Positions 36,781 through 45,990 of a DNA stretch of 64,000 nucleotides are shown piece after piece. The position numbers were made by a program, and so were the translations under genes. The notes under the pieces are model-generated. The model saw nothing but the letters and a program-made list of their open reading frames with translations. It ran no database searches and had not been told where the DNA came from. Source of the DNA: an uncultured Roseburia sp. (GTDB lineage: Bacteria; Bacillota; Clostridia; Lachnospirales; Lachnospiraceae); the NCBI GenBank assembly GCA_947649645.1, contig CANSSP010000016.1, positions 1 through 64,000 on the forward strand. The letters are read 5' to 3'. Position 1 is the first letter of the stretch. Every line of letters starts with the position of its first letter.

Positions 36781-37767
36781 TTATTTCTGGCTACTCGTCC
36801 CCGCCATTTTCACATACTGAATAACCGATGTATTTTCGTCAACTGGCAGAATCTCCGCACCCATCTCCCGAAGCGATTCAACCAGCGGACGCACCGCCTC
36901 CACCGTCTCTGACTTATCCGCTGAATCGTGCAGAAGCACGACGGACGTCTTGTATTTTACCACAGCATCCGTGACATTTGCAACAATCTCCTCCGCTGTA
37001 TAGGATGCCGCCGTATCCCCCGCAGTGATATTCCAGTCAAAATAGACCGTGCCCTGTTCCTGTAAATACGAAATCAGACTGCTCATGGGAACATCGCTGA
37101 TCTGGTTATTGCTGCCCCCGGGAAAACGGTAATACCGGCAGTCCGCCCCGGTCACTTCTTTCAGATAGCCACGCAGCCTCTGATAATCTTCTGCAAATGC
37201 CTCTCTGGACTCATAGACCTCACTGTATTTGTTGGAATAAGAATGCATACCAAGCGTATGGCCCTCATCCACAATTCTTTTGTACAGTCCTCTGGACGCC
37301 TCATCCTCTTTTCCCGTCACAAAAAAAGTCGCTTTTATATCGTATTCAGCCAGAATATCAAGAATTTCCGCGGTCCGCTCTGACGGCCCGTCGTCGAAAG
37401 TGAGATACACTTTGTGCTGGTCTTTCACTCCGGCCTGATTGGACAGCTCGTCCATCCCGGAAATAAGCGCTGTCCCCATGCCGCCTGTATCCGCCTCTGT
37501 ATCTGTGCCGCCCCCTGCTCCCAGGCGCTCTCCCGCTCCCTGGTTGCCGTTTAAATATTCACCTGCGTCGCGCACCCCCGATCTGGACAACACCAGATTG
37601 TCCAGTTTTTTCTCAAGCGATATGGTTTTGACAAGCAGAAATAAAATCAGCAGCATCGACAGGATAATCCAGCCCGCTGTGATCCCGATGATCGCGGTTT
37701 TCATTTTTCCGATTCTTTTTCTCCGCCTTCGCTGATTGCGGATTGCTTCCGTGTCCATTTCCTGCAT
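36781..37767 (-). CDS. Membrane-anchored polysaccharide deacetylase (NodB/CE4), one zinc His replaced
   Basis: 328 residues. A basic N-terminus and one transmembrane segment (about 24-46) precede a low-complexity linker (60-100) and the NodB domain (118-320). Motif 1 is TFDDGP with Asp125/Asp126. Motif 2 normally reads HSxxH; here it is HSYSN (175-179), so the second zinc His is Asn. Motif 3 (YRFPGG) and the later leucine/His motif LLHDS are present. The family N-deacetylates peptidoglycan or other glycans. The altered site may weaken metal binding. Start at ATG 37767 after a GGGGG site. Confidence 0.88.
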   Translation of the reverse strand: MQEMDTEAIRNQRRRRKRIGKMKTAIIGITAGWIILSMLLILFLLVKTISLEKKLDNLVLSRSGVRDAGEYLNGNQGAGERLGAGGGTDTEADTGGMGTALISGMDELSNQAGVKDQHKVYLTFDDGPSERTAEILDILAEYDIKATFFVTGKEDEASRGLYKRIVDEGHTLGMHSYSNKYSEVYESREAFAEDYQRLRGYLKEVTGADCRYYRFPGGSNNQISDVPMSSLISYLQEQGTVYFDWNITAGDTAASYTAEEIVANVTDAVVKYKTSVVLLHDSADKSETVEAVRPLVESLREMGAEILPVDENTSVIQYVKMAGTSSQK

Positions 37768-37831
37768 GTGGGCCCCCAAAGTAAACTTAATACTCATCTA
37801 TTGTATCACATTTTTTCATTTTTCAAAGAAA

Positions 37832-37868
37832 AAAAGAGCAAAAAAATGATTGATTTTTTTACTCTTTT
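37832..37868. terminator. Terminator downstream of the DUF368 gene
   Basis: Arms 37832-37846 and 37854-37868 pair over 15 positions with one C/A mismatch; the loop is 7 nt and both arms contain seven-base A or T runs. A weak promoter (-10 TACAAT) for the deacetylase may follow. Confidence 0.65.
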
Positions 37869-37911
37869 CCCTGTTTTTTCTGTTATTTCCTACAAAACAT
37901 TGCAAAAGACG

Positions 37912-38754
37912 CTATTTTTCAAGAATCCACGCCGCAAAAACTCCAATAAAAAACAGAAACACTCCGGCTATAATACCTCCTGTCCCGGCTGTCCCGGTCC
38001 CGATTTCCCGAAATACGGCAGCCGGGGACGAAAGCAGAAGACCCAGAATCACAAAATAGGTCATCCTCTCATGATGCTTAAGAAAGTAATCAATCAGCCC
38101 CGCCGTAAGATAAGCTCCGACTGCAACGCCAGAACCAAAAGGAATGAGAATACCAAGACTTAAAATCGCGTTATGAACATCCAGATGCACAAGCGCCGAA
38201 AACAACTGACTGATCCGGCCAAGCAGGGGCATATAATATCCCAGAGACATCAGTACCATCGAACCGCTCACACCCGGAATCACCATTGTCGCCGCTCCGA
38301 CGATTCCAAGAAAAAACAAGGTTGCGGCGCCGGAAAAGCCGGTTCTCAACATCCGCTCACCGCCCTGTCCCAGAAACTGTATCCCGATCATCAGCAAAAA
38401 AGAACACAGCGCGGCAAATCCTTCCGCCGCAAGAAAACGGCCGGAAATCTTTTTTAGTATGACCGGAAGACCGCCGAAAATAAATCCGACGAACAAAAGC
38501 GCCGTCTGAAGCGGAAACTGTACAAAAAGCGCTTCCATCGCAAAAGAAAGACCTGCAATTCCCAGTATCATCCCCACGGCATACGGCATTAAAAACCAGA
38601 CGCTCTTTTTCCAGTGTCTGAAAAAACCTGTCACCGCATGGATGATATCCGGATAGACCCCCATGGACACCAGAAGCGTACCGCCGCTGACACCGGGAAT
38701 GATATTGGCAGCCCCCACTGCGGCCCCCCTCAGCAAATCTCTGATAAATTCCAT
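37912..38754 (-). CDS. DUF368 membrane protein, PopT-type polyprenyl-phosphate translocase family
   Basis: 280 residues, about eight transmembrane segments. Two family repeats are visible: GAANIIPGVSGGTLLVSMG near the N-terminus and MVIPGVSGSMVLMSLGYY near 165. DUF368 proteins were shown to return undecaprenyl phosphate across the membrane in other Firmicutes and in Vibrio. That function fits the carrier-lipid genes dxr and uppS a few kilobases away. The gene follows the Na/Pi-type transporter by 15 nt and ends at a terminator. Confidence 0.9.
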   Translation of the reverse strand: MEFIRDLLRGAAVGAANIIPGVSGGTLLVSMGVYPDIIHAVTGFFRHWKKSVWFLMPYAVGMILGIAGLSFAMEALFVQFPLQTALLFVGFIFGGLPVILKKISGRFLAAEGFAALCSFLLMIGIQFLGQGGERMLRTGFSGAATLFFLGIVGAATMVIPGVSGSMVLMSLGYYMPLLGRISQLFSALVHLDVHNAILSLGILIPFGSGVAVGAYLTAGLIDYFLKHHERMTYFVILGLLLSSPAAVFREIGTGTAGTGGIIAGVFLFFIGVFAAWILEK

Positions 38755-38769
38755 CTTCCCTCCTTTTAC

Positions 38770-39708
38770 CTATGCTGCCGGCACAAGACGCCCGGCCGCT
38801 CTGACCAGGCCGTCTGCAAAGGGAAGCAGGGTCAGCGTTGTCGCCACGTTAAATAAGATATGCATATTCGCAATCTGGACGGCCACATCCCCCGGCGCTG
38901 TCTTTTCCACCACTGCAATAAGCGGCGTAAACAGACAAAGCATCGTAAATCCTGCCGTACCGATCACGTTAAACATCAAATGAAGGGCCGCCGCCTGCTT
39001 CGCACTCCCTTTCCTCCCGGCCGAAGCCAGTACTGCCGTAATGCAGGTTCCGATATTCTGGCCAAAGAGAACATAGACCGCGGCCGCAAACGGAACCGTT
39101 CCCGACTGCGCGAGCGCCTGTAAGATACCGACAGATGCCGAGGATGACTGAATGGCCGCCGTAAACACAGCTCCGGCTAAAATTCCCGCAAGCGGATGCT
39201 CAAACTGCGTGATCAGACGCACAAATGCAGCCGACTTTCCCAGCGGCGCCAGGGCGGCGCTCATCATTTCCATCCCGATCAGAAGAATCCCAAGGCCCGC
39301 CAGAATCGTAACGCACTGCCTCTCCCGCGGCCTCCTCAGAAAGAAGGCAGATGCCACACCGGAAAATGCCACAAGCGGCGCGGCTGCTCCCAGATTGAGC
39401 GCAATCAAAACCCCTGTCGCCGTCGTGCCGATATTGGCCCCCATGATGATATGGCAGGCCTGCGTGAGCGTCATAAACCCTGCATCCAGAAACCCCACTG
39501 CCATGACGGTCACGGCTGAGGAAGACTGGATCAGCGCCGTCAGAGCCGCCCCCGTAAGCACGCCTCTGATACGGCCTGTCGTAAACCGACCGAAAATCTG
39601 ACGCATTCTGCCCTCCGCCGCCTCCCTGCACCCGGTGCTCATCATCTCCATCCCGTGAAGAAACAAAGCCAGACCGCCCAGCAGCGCAAAAAATTGATTC
39701 CGGTCCAT
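38770..39708 (-). CDS. Na/Pi-cotransporter family protein, short form without PhoU domain
   Basis: 312 residues. It has two inverted NptA/PNaS repeats with QSSSAVTVMAVGF and QSSSASVGILQAL, plus GANIGTT and GQNIGTC, the substrate-binding QSSS/GxNIGT motifs. Typical bacterial YjbB proteins of about 550 residues carry a C-terminal PhoU-like domain, which is missing here. It likely co-transports phosphate or another anion with Na+. GGGAGG precedes the ATG. It is probably co-transcribed with the DUF368 gene. Confidence 0.9.
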   Translation of the reverse strand: MDRNQFFALLGGLALFLHGMEMMSTGCREAAEGRMRQIFGRFTTGRIRGVLTGAALTALIQSSSAVTVMAVGFLDAGFMTLTQACHIIMGANIGTTATGVLIALNLGAAAPLVAFSGVASAFFLRRPRERQCVTILAGLGILLIGMEMMSAALAPLGKSAAFVRLITQFEHPLAGILAGAVFTAAIQSSSASVGILQALAQSGTVPFAAAVYVLFGQNIGTCITAVLASAGRKGSAKQAAALHLMFNVIGTAGFTMLCLFTPLIAVVEKTAPGDVAVQIANMHILFNVATTLTLLPFADGLVRAAGRLVPAA

Positions 39709-39848
39709 CTTCCCTCCCCGGCCAGGCTTTTTACCTTAAATATATGCCAGCGCCCCCGCCGATATGTGCCTTATGAGAAACAGTTTCTTAAACACTCTCC
39801 CGTCTGCTCTTCCACCAGCCAGCCTTTTCCTGTCTGTTCCCATGTCTC

Positions 39849-42800
39849 TCACTCTCCTGTCCTCGGACTCCTCATCCTTCCGCTGCCCGGCCTTCTCTCC
39901 GCGGAGCCGTTCCCGTCCGTCCCCGCGGACGGCGCCCCGCCGGAGGCGTCATCGTTACTGCCTTCATCCGTGCCGCCAGGGACCTCCGCCTCTGATGCGT
40001 CATCCCTTACACGGGCGGACGGTTCACGCACGTCACTGCCTCCATCCTCCTTTCCGCCGGACGGCATCTCAGGCCCGGACGGCGTCTCCTCCGGACCGGA
40101 CGGTGTCTCCTCCGGCTCCGCGGATGTCTTCCCCGGCCCGATGACGATCACATAGTCGGACGCGTGTGAAAACGACAGGCTCGTCGTTCCGTCCTCCGCG
40201 ATCCCGCCGGAACTGATGAACACCAGCTTTCCGGTACTGTCGTAATAATACAGGTTCCCGGTCCCGCCGGCATGCCCGCTTCCGAGATTTAACGTGAGAT
40301 CCGCCCGGAAGCCGAAGTCGCCGTCGTGCGTGAGCGACAGCTGCCTTGCCGGGCTGTCTCCCGCAAGTTCCTGCACCAGGCCGGGCGGCACGGCGTCCGT
40401 ATCCACCTTCACTTCCAGGTCAATGTCACGCTGCTCCGTCGCCAGCACGTCCAGGCCGTTGACGGTCCAGCTGTATGTCCCCATGTCAAGGACCACCGCA
40501 ACGCTCCGGTCCCGGATCGCCTCCAGGACCTCCTTCGGGATCACCGTCGCCTTCCCCATGTCGACCCTGACCGTCTCACCGTCAGACGCTTCCTGTGCCT
40601 TTTTCACGATCTCCTCAATCTCTTCTTCCGTAAGGCGCACGCCGCCCGTCGTTTCCGGCGGGGTTTCTCCGCCCTTCCGTTCCGCGTCCGCAACGGTAAA
40701 CTCCATGTCGCCCGTGACCTTCACCGCCGCGCCTGCGCCGTACCCTTCCCAGACGATATTTCTGTATGTCTCATTCTCAGACGGAAGCCTGAACGATGCC
40801 CCCTTATCCGCAACCGCATATTCACGGCTGCCGTCGGGATATCTCATTGTAATGAAACAGTTATAATATACTGCCGTAAAATCAATCTCCCGGTACTGTT
40901 CCAGTTTTTTCGTGGTGTTTCCCTTCCACTCCGACAGCCGCAGGCCTTTATAGTGCTCCGCATCCTTAAAAGCACCCGTTGCCTGTCCTTCCAGGTCGGC
41001 GTCCGACGGGTCCTCCCCGTCCGCAAGCACCATCTTTTTTACTTCCGCCATCTTCCCGTCCGTACCGCGGTAGGCAAGCAGGGTGTCCACCGTCGTCTTC
41101 CCCCGGTAGACCGCCGTCACGTCCAGCTGGAGGGAGGAGCCGGGCACATCGTCCGCGTCCCCCTCATAGTCCGGCAGGATCCATTTCTCAAACGCCGCGC
41201 CGCTGACGTCCTCCGGCGTCTCAAGGCCCGCGAGGACGTCGCTGAGCCGCGTCCCGGCCGGGTACGTCCTGCTGTCCTGTCTGCTGACAGGGCTGCCGTA
41301 CCGGTCAAAATAATGCAGCGTGCATGCCACCTGGGTTCCGGCATAATTCGTGCTTACCGAAAGATTCGCCACATCCCCCACTTTCGTGTCCTCATCAGCG
41401 CCGGAGAGCTCAAACCCGTCAAAATCGCCGGTTCTGGCGTCCTCCGGCAGTTTCAGCGCATCCAGCACGTCACGGAAGGATGCTTCCCTGTCGACAAACA
41501 CGGGAACGTTGACCGTTTTCGTCTCCCCGGAAAGGGTCATGTAAGTGAGGGCGACATTCGCGCATCCCTTGTCGTAGCAGGCCGTGAATGTGCACGCTGC
41601 TGCATCGGGAAATATAAACTTTGTATCTGCATCTGCCACTTTATTATTATTATATTTCCAGCCGGAAGGTGCATTTCCCTCCAGCGGCTGCTGTAAAATC
41701 CCCAGTTCCTCTATGCTGGCTCTTCTTCCCACATCCTTCACGACTCCGTCGAAAAGCAGCGAATCCGGAACAATGGTGCCGTCCTCCTGCTGCGCCCTTC
41801 CGTATATTTTTATCGGCACATCTTTCATGTCTTCCGCGTAGGTATTTCCTGCTTTCACCCTGTAATACCAGGGATAAGTACGATCAACATCGTCCCGAAA
41901 GTCTCTAAGATACGTTCTGTGCCCGATTTTATCATATACTGTAAGTGCTGTCAGATCCCATTCGCAAGGATATGTATCATCTGTTATGTCAATCGTTCCT
42001 GTATACTCATTTGTATCCGGATTCAGTTTTAATATTACCTCTGGCTGAGAAACTACAACATTGGAAATCATAGGAGAAAACACAGCTTTTGCCGTTTCAA
42101 CAGGATGTTCCTCAGATACCTTTACCGTGATGGTGACAACATCCCCCGCCGTTACAAACTGTCCGTTTTTATCGATCGTAATATTTTCAATCACCGGTCT
42201 TTCCGCATCAAAATCATCCCGCACAACAATAAAACTTTTCTTTTCTGAATTCCAGTTATAACTATAAAAATTGTGTACACCACTAGGATCTGTTGATATC
42301 CTCAATTTATACAATCTCCATTCTGCGGGATACGTTTTATCTGTAATCTCATACGTACCCGTCAGTCTCTGCATCTCCTCATCATAAGTCATTCGTACAG
42401 TCTGTGTCGTCGAATAACCGGGCGCCTCCATCAGCAATTCCATGGTTGCAGAACTAAACGATGTATCTTTACAGACAACATCAGCCGTATATGTCACCGT
42501 GTCACCTATTCCCAGCTTTCCATCACCGTCTAAATCATTTTCACGCATCTGCACATTGGAAATAGAAACACTTCCTGCTGATGGCCTGGGCGGTGTAGTT
42601 GTACCACAGTCCGCCGTGAATGTGTATATACACTGCCCCTTCTCGTCTCTGACCGCAAGATCTGTTTTATTTCCGGCCCGATCCACCACCCGCACGCTGG
42701 AAATAAAAAAATTAGTTCCATGAAGCCTGTCGCAGGAAAGCGTTCCGACATACAGATTTCTCTCTTCCGCTTTTGTGCATGTTACATATGAAGTACCATT

Positions 42801-43487
42801 TGATGAGATCACAATCTGAACAGATTCAATTCCGCTGTCTGCATCGTATGCCCAGACCTTAAAATGCAATGTATCATTCTTTGTCAGCGCCTGTCCGTTT
42901 TCCAGAAACTCAAACTTTTCGATCACCGGCTGATTTATATCGTACGAATCCGCCAGCGCCATAATGCCGCCCTCTTCTGCCTCCTGGCGGCGCGTGTTTT
43001 CTTCCCCTTCGCTCTCACCGGACGACTGCGTATCGTCCGCCGGCGTCTCATCTTCCGGCATTTCCGGACCGGTCGGCAGATCCGGATCAACGCCTTCCTG
43101 CTTTCCATCGGGTCTCTGCCCGTCTCCCGGCTCCGATTCCAGCCCGGGCATTTCCGTACTTTCCGCCGGCTGCATTTCGCCTGTCCCGGGCTCTTGTGCA
43201 TTCCCAGATTCCACGGCAGCTCCTTCCGTCTCATCCGTCGGCGGCACCGCCTCTGCCCCCGGTTCCGTATCCGGCTTCCGGATATCTCCCGTTTCCCGCT
43301 CACTTTCCCGTTCCCCGGCCTCACCGGTTTCCTCTGTCTCCGGCTCTCCGGCTTCCGGCGTCTCCGCCTGCACGGCGGATTCATTTTCACTGCCCTGCGC
43401 GGCCAGCCCCTGTGCCGGAGGCACTGCCGTCACCGCCAGAGATGCCGCAAGGCAAAGCCCCAGCAGTTTTCTGCCAAATTTCTTCAT
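39849..43487 (-). CDS. Large secreted repeat protein ending in a sortase-like PRTGE
   Basis: 1,212 residues. The signal peptide is MKKFGRKLLGLCLAASLAV and onward to about residue 30. Residues 32-175 are a Glu/Pro/Gly/Thr-rich low-complexity stretch. Several Ig-like beta modules follow, with repeats of the kind INQPVIEKFEFLENG and ERPVIENITIDKNG. Later come Gly/Asp-rich bacterial-repeat modules, a helical LTEEEIEEIVKKAQE segment and a Pro/Ser/Gly-rich tail with a tandem PEETPSG. The frame stops right after SPRTGE, which resembles a sortase motif but lacks the hydrophobic anchor and basic tail. Function unknown; a surface adhesin or glycan binder is likely. GGAGG precedes the ATG and a consensus promoter lies upstream. 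Confidence 0.88.
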   Translation of the reverse strand: MKKFGRKLLGLCLAASLAVTAVPPAQGLAAQGSENESAVQAETPEAGEPETEETGEAGERESERETGDIRKPDTEPGAEAVPPTDETEGAAVESGNAQEPGTGEMQPAESTEMPGLESEPGDGQRPDGKQEGVDPDLPTGPEMPEDETPADDTQSSGESEGEENTRRQEAEEGGIMALADSYDINQPVIEKFEFLENGQALTKNDTLHFKVWAYDADSGIESVQIVISSNGTSYVTCTKAEERNLYVGTLSCDRLHGTNFFISSVRVVDRAGNKTDLAVRDEKGQCIYTFTADCGTTTPPRPSAGSVSISNVQMRENDLDGDGKLGIGDTVTYTADVVCKDTSFSSATMELLMEAPGYSTTQTVRMTYDEEMQRLTGTYEITDKTYPAEWRLYKLRISTDPSGVHNFYSYNWNSEKKSFIVVRDDFDAERPVIENITIDKNGQFVTAGDVVTITVKVSEEHPVETAKAVFSPMISNVVVSQPEVILKLNPDTNEYTGTIDITDDTYPCEWDLTALTVYDKIGHRTYLRDFRDDVDRTYPWYYRVKAGNTYAEDMKDVPIKIYGRAQQEDGTIVPDSLLFDGVVKDVGRRASIEELGILQQPLEGNAPSGWKYNNNKVADADTKFIFPDAAACTFTACYDKGCANVALTYMTLSGETKTVNVPVFVDREASFRDVLDALKLPEDARTGDFDGFELSGADEDTKVGDVANLSVSTNYAGTQVACTLHYFDRYGSPVSRQDSRTYPAGTRLSDVLAGLETPEDVSGAAFEKWILPDYEGDADDVPGSSLQLDVTAVYRGKTTVDTLLAYRGTDGKMAEVKKMVLADGEDPSDADLEGQATGAFKDAEHYKGLRLSEWKGNTTKKLEQYREIDFTAVYYNCFITMRYPDGSREYAVADKGASFRLPSENETYRNIVWEGYGAGAAVKVTGDMEFTVADAERKGGETPPETTGGVRLTEEEIEEIVKKAQEASDGETVRVDMGKATVIPKEVLEAIRDRSVAVVLDMGTYSWTVNGLDVLATEQRDIDLEVKVDTDAVPPGLVQELAGDSPARQLSLTHDGDFGFRADLTLNLGSGHAGGTGNLYYYDSTGKLVFISSGGIAEDGTTSLSFSHASDYVIVIGPGKTSAEPEETPSGPEETPSGPEMPSGGKEDGGSDVREPSARVRDDASEAEVPGGTDEGSNDDASGGAPSAGTDGNGSAERRPGSGRMRSPRTGE

Positions 43488-43524
43488 GGTTTTCCTCCTT
43501 TGTAGTATAGTACTTTTTACTTAC

Positions 43525-43553
43525 ATTATAAAAAGTTTTACTATAGATGTCAA
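43525..43553 (-). promoter_or_regulatory. Consensus promoter of the large secreted protein
   Basis: TTGACA (43548-43553), 17 nt, TATAAT (43525-43530) on the minus strand, an exact consensus. The remaining gap up to 43785 shows no gene. Confidence 0.75.
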
Positions 43554-43784
43554 TATCTTAAATTCGTAGTGGTATCTCTTTCCTGTCTGTTATTGTGGAA
43601 AAAGAAACATACAGCTGACATCTGCTTTTTTGCACCTGTCGGATTCTTTTACGCCATATTATGACAATATAGGAGTGTTATCTGATAAACCATGAAAACA
43701 GAATGTCAGAACCATTGATAACGAACGTCCTTTATGAAATGGATAGATCAGAACAAAATATGCCCGTTCCTGTCCAAAATTACA

Positions 43785-43821
43785 TAAAAAATCTGACGGG
43801 CCGCATAGTTTCCCGTCAGAT
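43785..43821 (-). terminator. Terminator of the BofC-C gene
   Basis: Perfect 10-bp stem ATCTGACGGG/CCCGTCAGAT (43791-43800 with 43812-43821), followed on the minus strand by a T run (43786-43791), 20 nt after the gene's stop. Confidence 0.85.
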
Positions 43822-43842
43822 CTATGGCAGATGATCGGAGAC

Positions 43843-44220
43843 CTAGCTGGAATAGCTCTCCAGAAAATCATACAGTTCTTTTTCATCCGTAATCGGAATG
43901 CCCATAACCGCTTTCTCCTGCACTGCGGCGTCCAGGCTGCTCAGCCGGATGTTCGTCTCAAACAGAAACGTTATCCCGTCACCGCCGTACACGGCCAGAA
44001 AACCATCTTTTTCTCTGATAAGATAGGCATACGGCTCTCTGATACTCATACTCTCCGCCAGCTCCTCCGGTTCCGTCGTCTCCGTTTCTATCAGAATCCG
44101 CGTCTCTTTGTATCGAACCTCTTCTGTCTGTGCGTCCCCGGCTCCATACAGACGAATCAGACAGATGACACAGATCAGCACCGCTGCCGCAAAAAGGCAG
44201 ATACTTATCATTCTTTTCAT
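43843..44220 (-). CDS. BofC C-terminal-domain membrane protein
   Basis: 125 residues. One N-terminal transmembrane segment (about 5-24) leads to a short linker and a C-terminal domain with YLIREKDGFLAVYGGDG, then LDAAVQEKAVMGIPITDEKELYDFLESYSS. This matches the BofC_C pattern. In Bacillus, BofC restrains SpoIVB signalling in the forespore; short clostridial proteins carry only the C-terminal domain and have unknown roles. The ATG at 44220 has a GGAGG site. It lies 78 nt after the flippase gene and ends at a strong terminator. Confidence 0.75.
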   Translation of the reverse strand: MKRMISICLFAAAVLICVICLIRLYGAGDAQTEEVRYKETRILIETETTEPEELAESMSIREPYAYLIREKDGFLAVYGGDGITFLFETNIRLSSLDAAVQEKAVMGIPITDEKELYDFLESYSS

Positions 44221-44298
44221 TCCGGCCTCCCATAACACACTCTGCCAGGTCTTCCTGTTATGAATAAGTATCTGCCATTTTTTACGTTTTATACAAGA

Positions 44299-45966
44299 TT
44301 ATGGAAGAAGATGCAGCTTCTTTGCCAGTGCCGCAAACGCCCTCCCTTTTGGGAAGCGCATAATTTCTTCCTCTCTGAGCCCTTTTAAGAGAAGCAGCAG
44401 GACCGCATACACGACAGCGCCGATCAGGATGGATAAGAGCACCGCGGCCATATTCACGCGGAACAGATAGAAAAACAGCTGATAGGCGAGCCACACAACT
44501 ACACCCATCCCCGCCGAGGCAATGGCGGGTACCAGAAACGTCCGTTTCACTTCCTGCCGGTAACCGCTGAATCTGCGGATGGAACGAGCGTTTAAAACAC
44601 ACATGATAAAACCAAATGCGGAATTGGCAATAACGACGGCATAAATATTTAACTTAAATCCCAGCATCAGCGCGACGAGAATCAGCAGATGGAGAACAAG
44701 CGCAATAATCGCGTTTTTGATCGGCTCTTTCATACGGTTCATCCCCTGCAGAAGACCATTTGAGAGCGTCGAGAGCGAAAAAAACAATATCGCCGCGGCC
44801 CCGCTCATCATCATATTCGCGGCCATCACAGAAGAATCCTTAAACAGCATCTGAAGAATCGGGGAAGCAAGCACCCCCATTCCCACGGTACACGGAAACG
44901 CAATTACCATGACAAATCGTGTCGCCGTCGCAATCTGATGCTTTGCCTCTTTCCTCTTTCCCGCCGCATACGCCGCAGTGAGCGCCGGAACCGAAGACGC
45001 CGCCAGAGCAGACGCAATGGAAATCGGCACGTTAATAAGCACCTGGTACTTTCCGGAATAGATGCCGTTCCACACACCATACTCCCGCTCGGCGTATCCC
45101 TGAAATACCGAAATATTTTTAAAAACCGCCTCGTCAATCAGCGCATTGCAATTGTATATCGTACTGCTGAGCAATACCGGAACAATGGTTGCGACCAGTA
45201 CTTTCATAATCGAGCCATAAGAATCCACATTGGACCGGCGTTCCTTTTTCATCGTCTGTTTAAACTTCTTCATGAAGACAACAAGAACAAATGTGGAAAA
45301 CAAAAGAGCAACGAGCGCCCCCACCCCCGTGCCGATCGTACCTCCTGCCGCGCCGTAGGCTGCCGCATAGTTTTCTTCATTTCCGAGGAGACGCCCTGCC
45401 TTTGCGCCATAAGAAAAGAGCACGTAAGCCGCCCACACGCTGACAACGGCATTTGCGATCTGTTCTAAAATCTGCGAGACCGCGCTGGGCATCATCGTCC
45501 CGAGTCCCTGATAAAATCCACGCATCACGCCTAAAATGGCAACAATAACGAGCACCGGAACAAGCGTTTCCACCGCAAAAATACTAAGCGGCGTGCGCAT
45601 CAGCGTATTTGTGATAAAATCTGCGCCAAAAAAGAGAACCGCCGCCGCAACAGAACCGGATACCGCGCCAAATAACAGCGCACATCTTAAAATCCGACAG
45701 ACGTTTCTGCGCCTTCCCTGGGAGATATTCGCCGAAACCAGCTTTGAGACGGCAAGCGGCAGGCTGTAAGACGAGATAATCAGCAGTATATTATAAATTT
45801 TGTAAGCGCTCCCGTAATAGTTGTTTCCAGTGTCTCCGATAATCCCTGTCAGCGGAATCCGGTAGATCAGCCCGATAATCCGGCTGATCAGAGAAGCCGC
45901 CGCGAGAATGGAACCCTGCACCAGAAAGCTTGTGCCGCTTTTCTTTTTCTTTCTCTTATTTCCCAT
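44299..45966 (-). CDS. SpoVB/MurJ-like oligosaccharide flippase (MVF/PST family)
   Basis: 555 residues with about 14 hydrophobic segments. The Lys-rich start MGNKRKKKKSG precedes FLVQGSILAAASLISRIIGLIYR, typical of SpoVB/YtgP/YkvU members. These proteins flip lipid-linked wall precursors, SpoVB for the spore cortex and YtgP (MurJ) for vegetative wall. Which of these this is cannot be decided; the closeness of yqfCD and a BofC-C gene hints at sporulation. The start follows a TCGAGGAAG site. Confidence 0.88.
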   Translation of the reverse strand: MGNKRKKKKSGTSFLVQGSILAAASLISRIIGLIYRIPLTGIIGDTGNNYYGSAYKIYNILLIISSYSLPLAVSKLVSANISQGRRRNVCRILRCALLFGAVSGSVAAAVLFFGADFITNTLMRTPLSIFAVETLVPVLVIVAILGVMRGFYQGLGTMMPSAVSQILEQIANAVVSVWAAYVLFSYGAKAGRLLGNEENYAAAYGAAGGTIGTGVGALVALLFSTFVLVVFMKKFKQTMKKERRSNVDSYGSIMKVLVATIVPVLLSSTIYNCNALIDEAVFKNISVFQGYAEREYGVWNGIYSGKYQVLINVPISIASALAASSVPALTAAYAAGKRKEAKHQIATATRFVMVIAFPCTVGMGVLASPILQMLFKDSSVMAANMMMSGAAAILFFSLSTLSNGLLQGMNRMKEPIKNAIIALVLHLLILVALMLGFKLNIYAVVIANSAFGFIMCVLNARSIRRFSGYRQEVKRTFLVPAIASAGMGVVVWLAYQLFFYLFRVNMAAVLLSILIGAVVYAVLLLLLKGLREEEIMRFPKGRAFAALAKKLHLLP

Positions 45967-45990
45967 AAAACTTCCTCGATCCGACGCTGC

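Noticed and set aside
40080-40130. Short tandem repeat as a possible CRISPR or phase-variation tract
   Set aside because: It encodes two copies of PEETPSG in a low-complexity tail; the unit count is too low and there are no spacers. No CRISPR array is present in the window.
40326-41696. A 456-codon open frame on the plus strand
   Set aside because: It is exactly antisense to the large secreted protein, is rich in Arg, His and Pro, has no ribosome site, and disappears as a shadow of biased codons in the real gene.
43703-43834. A 43-codon plus-strand frame (MSEPLITNVLYEMD and onward)
   Set aside because: No ribosome site or promoter on that strand, and its end runs through the perfect terminator of the BofC-C gene.
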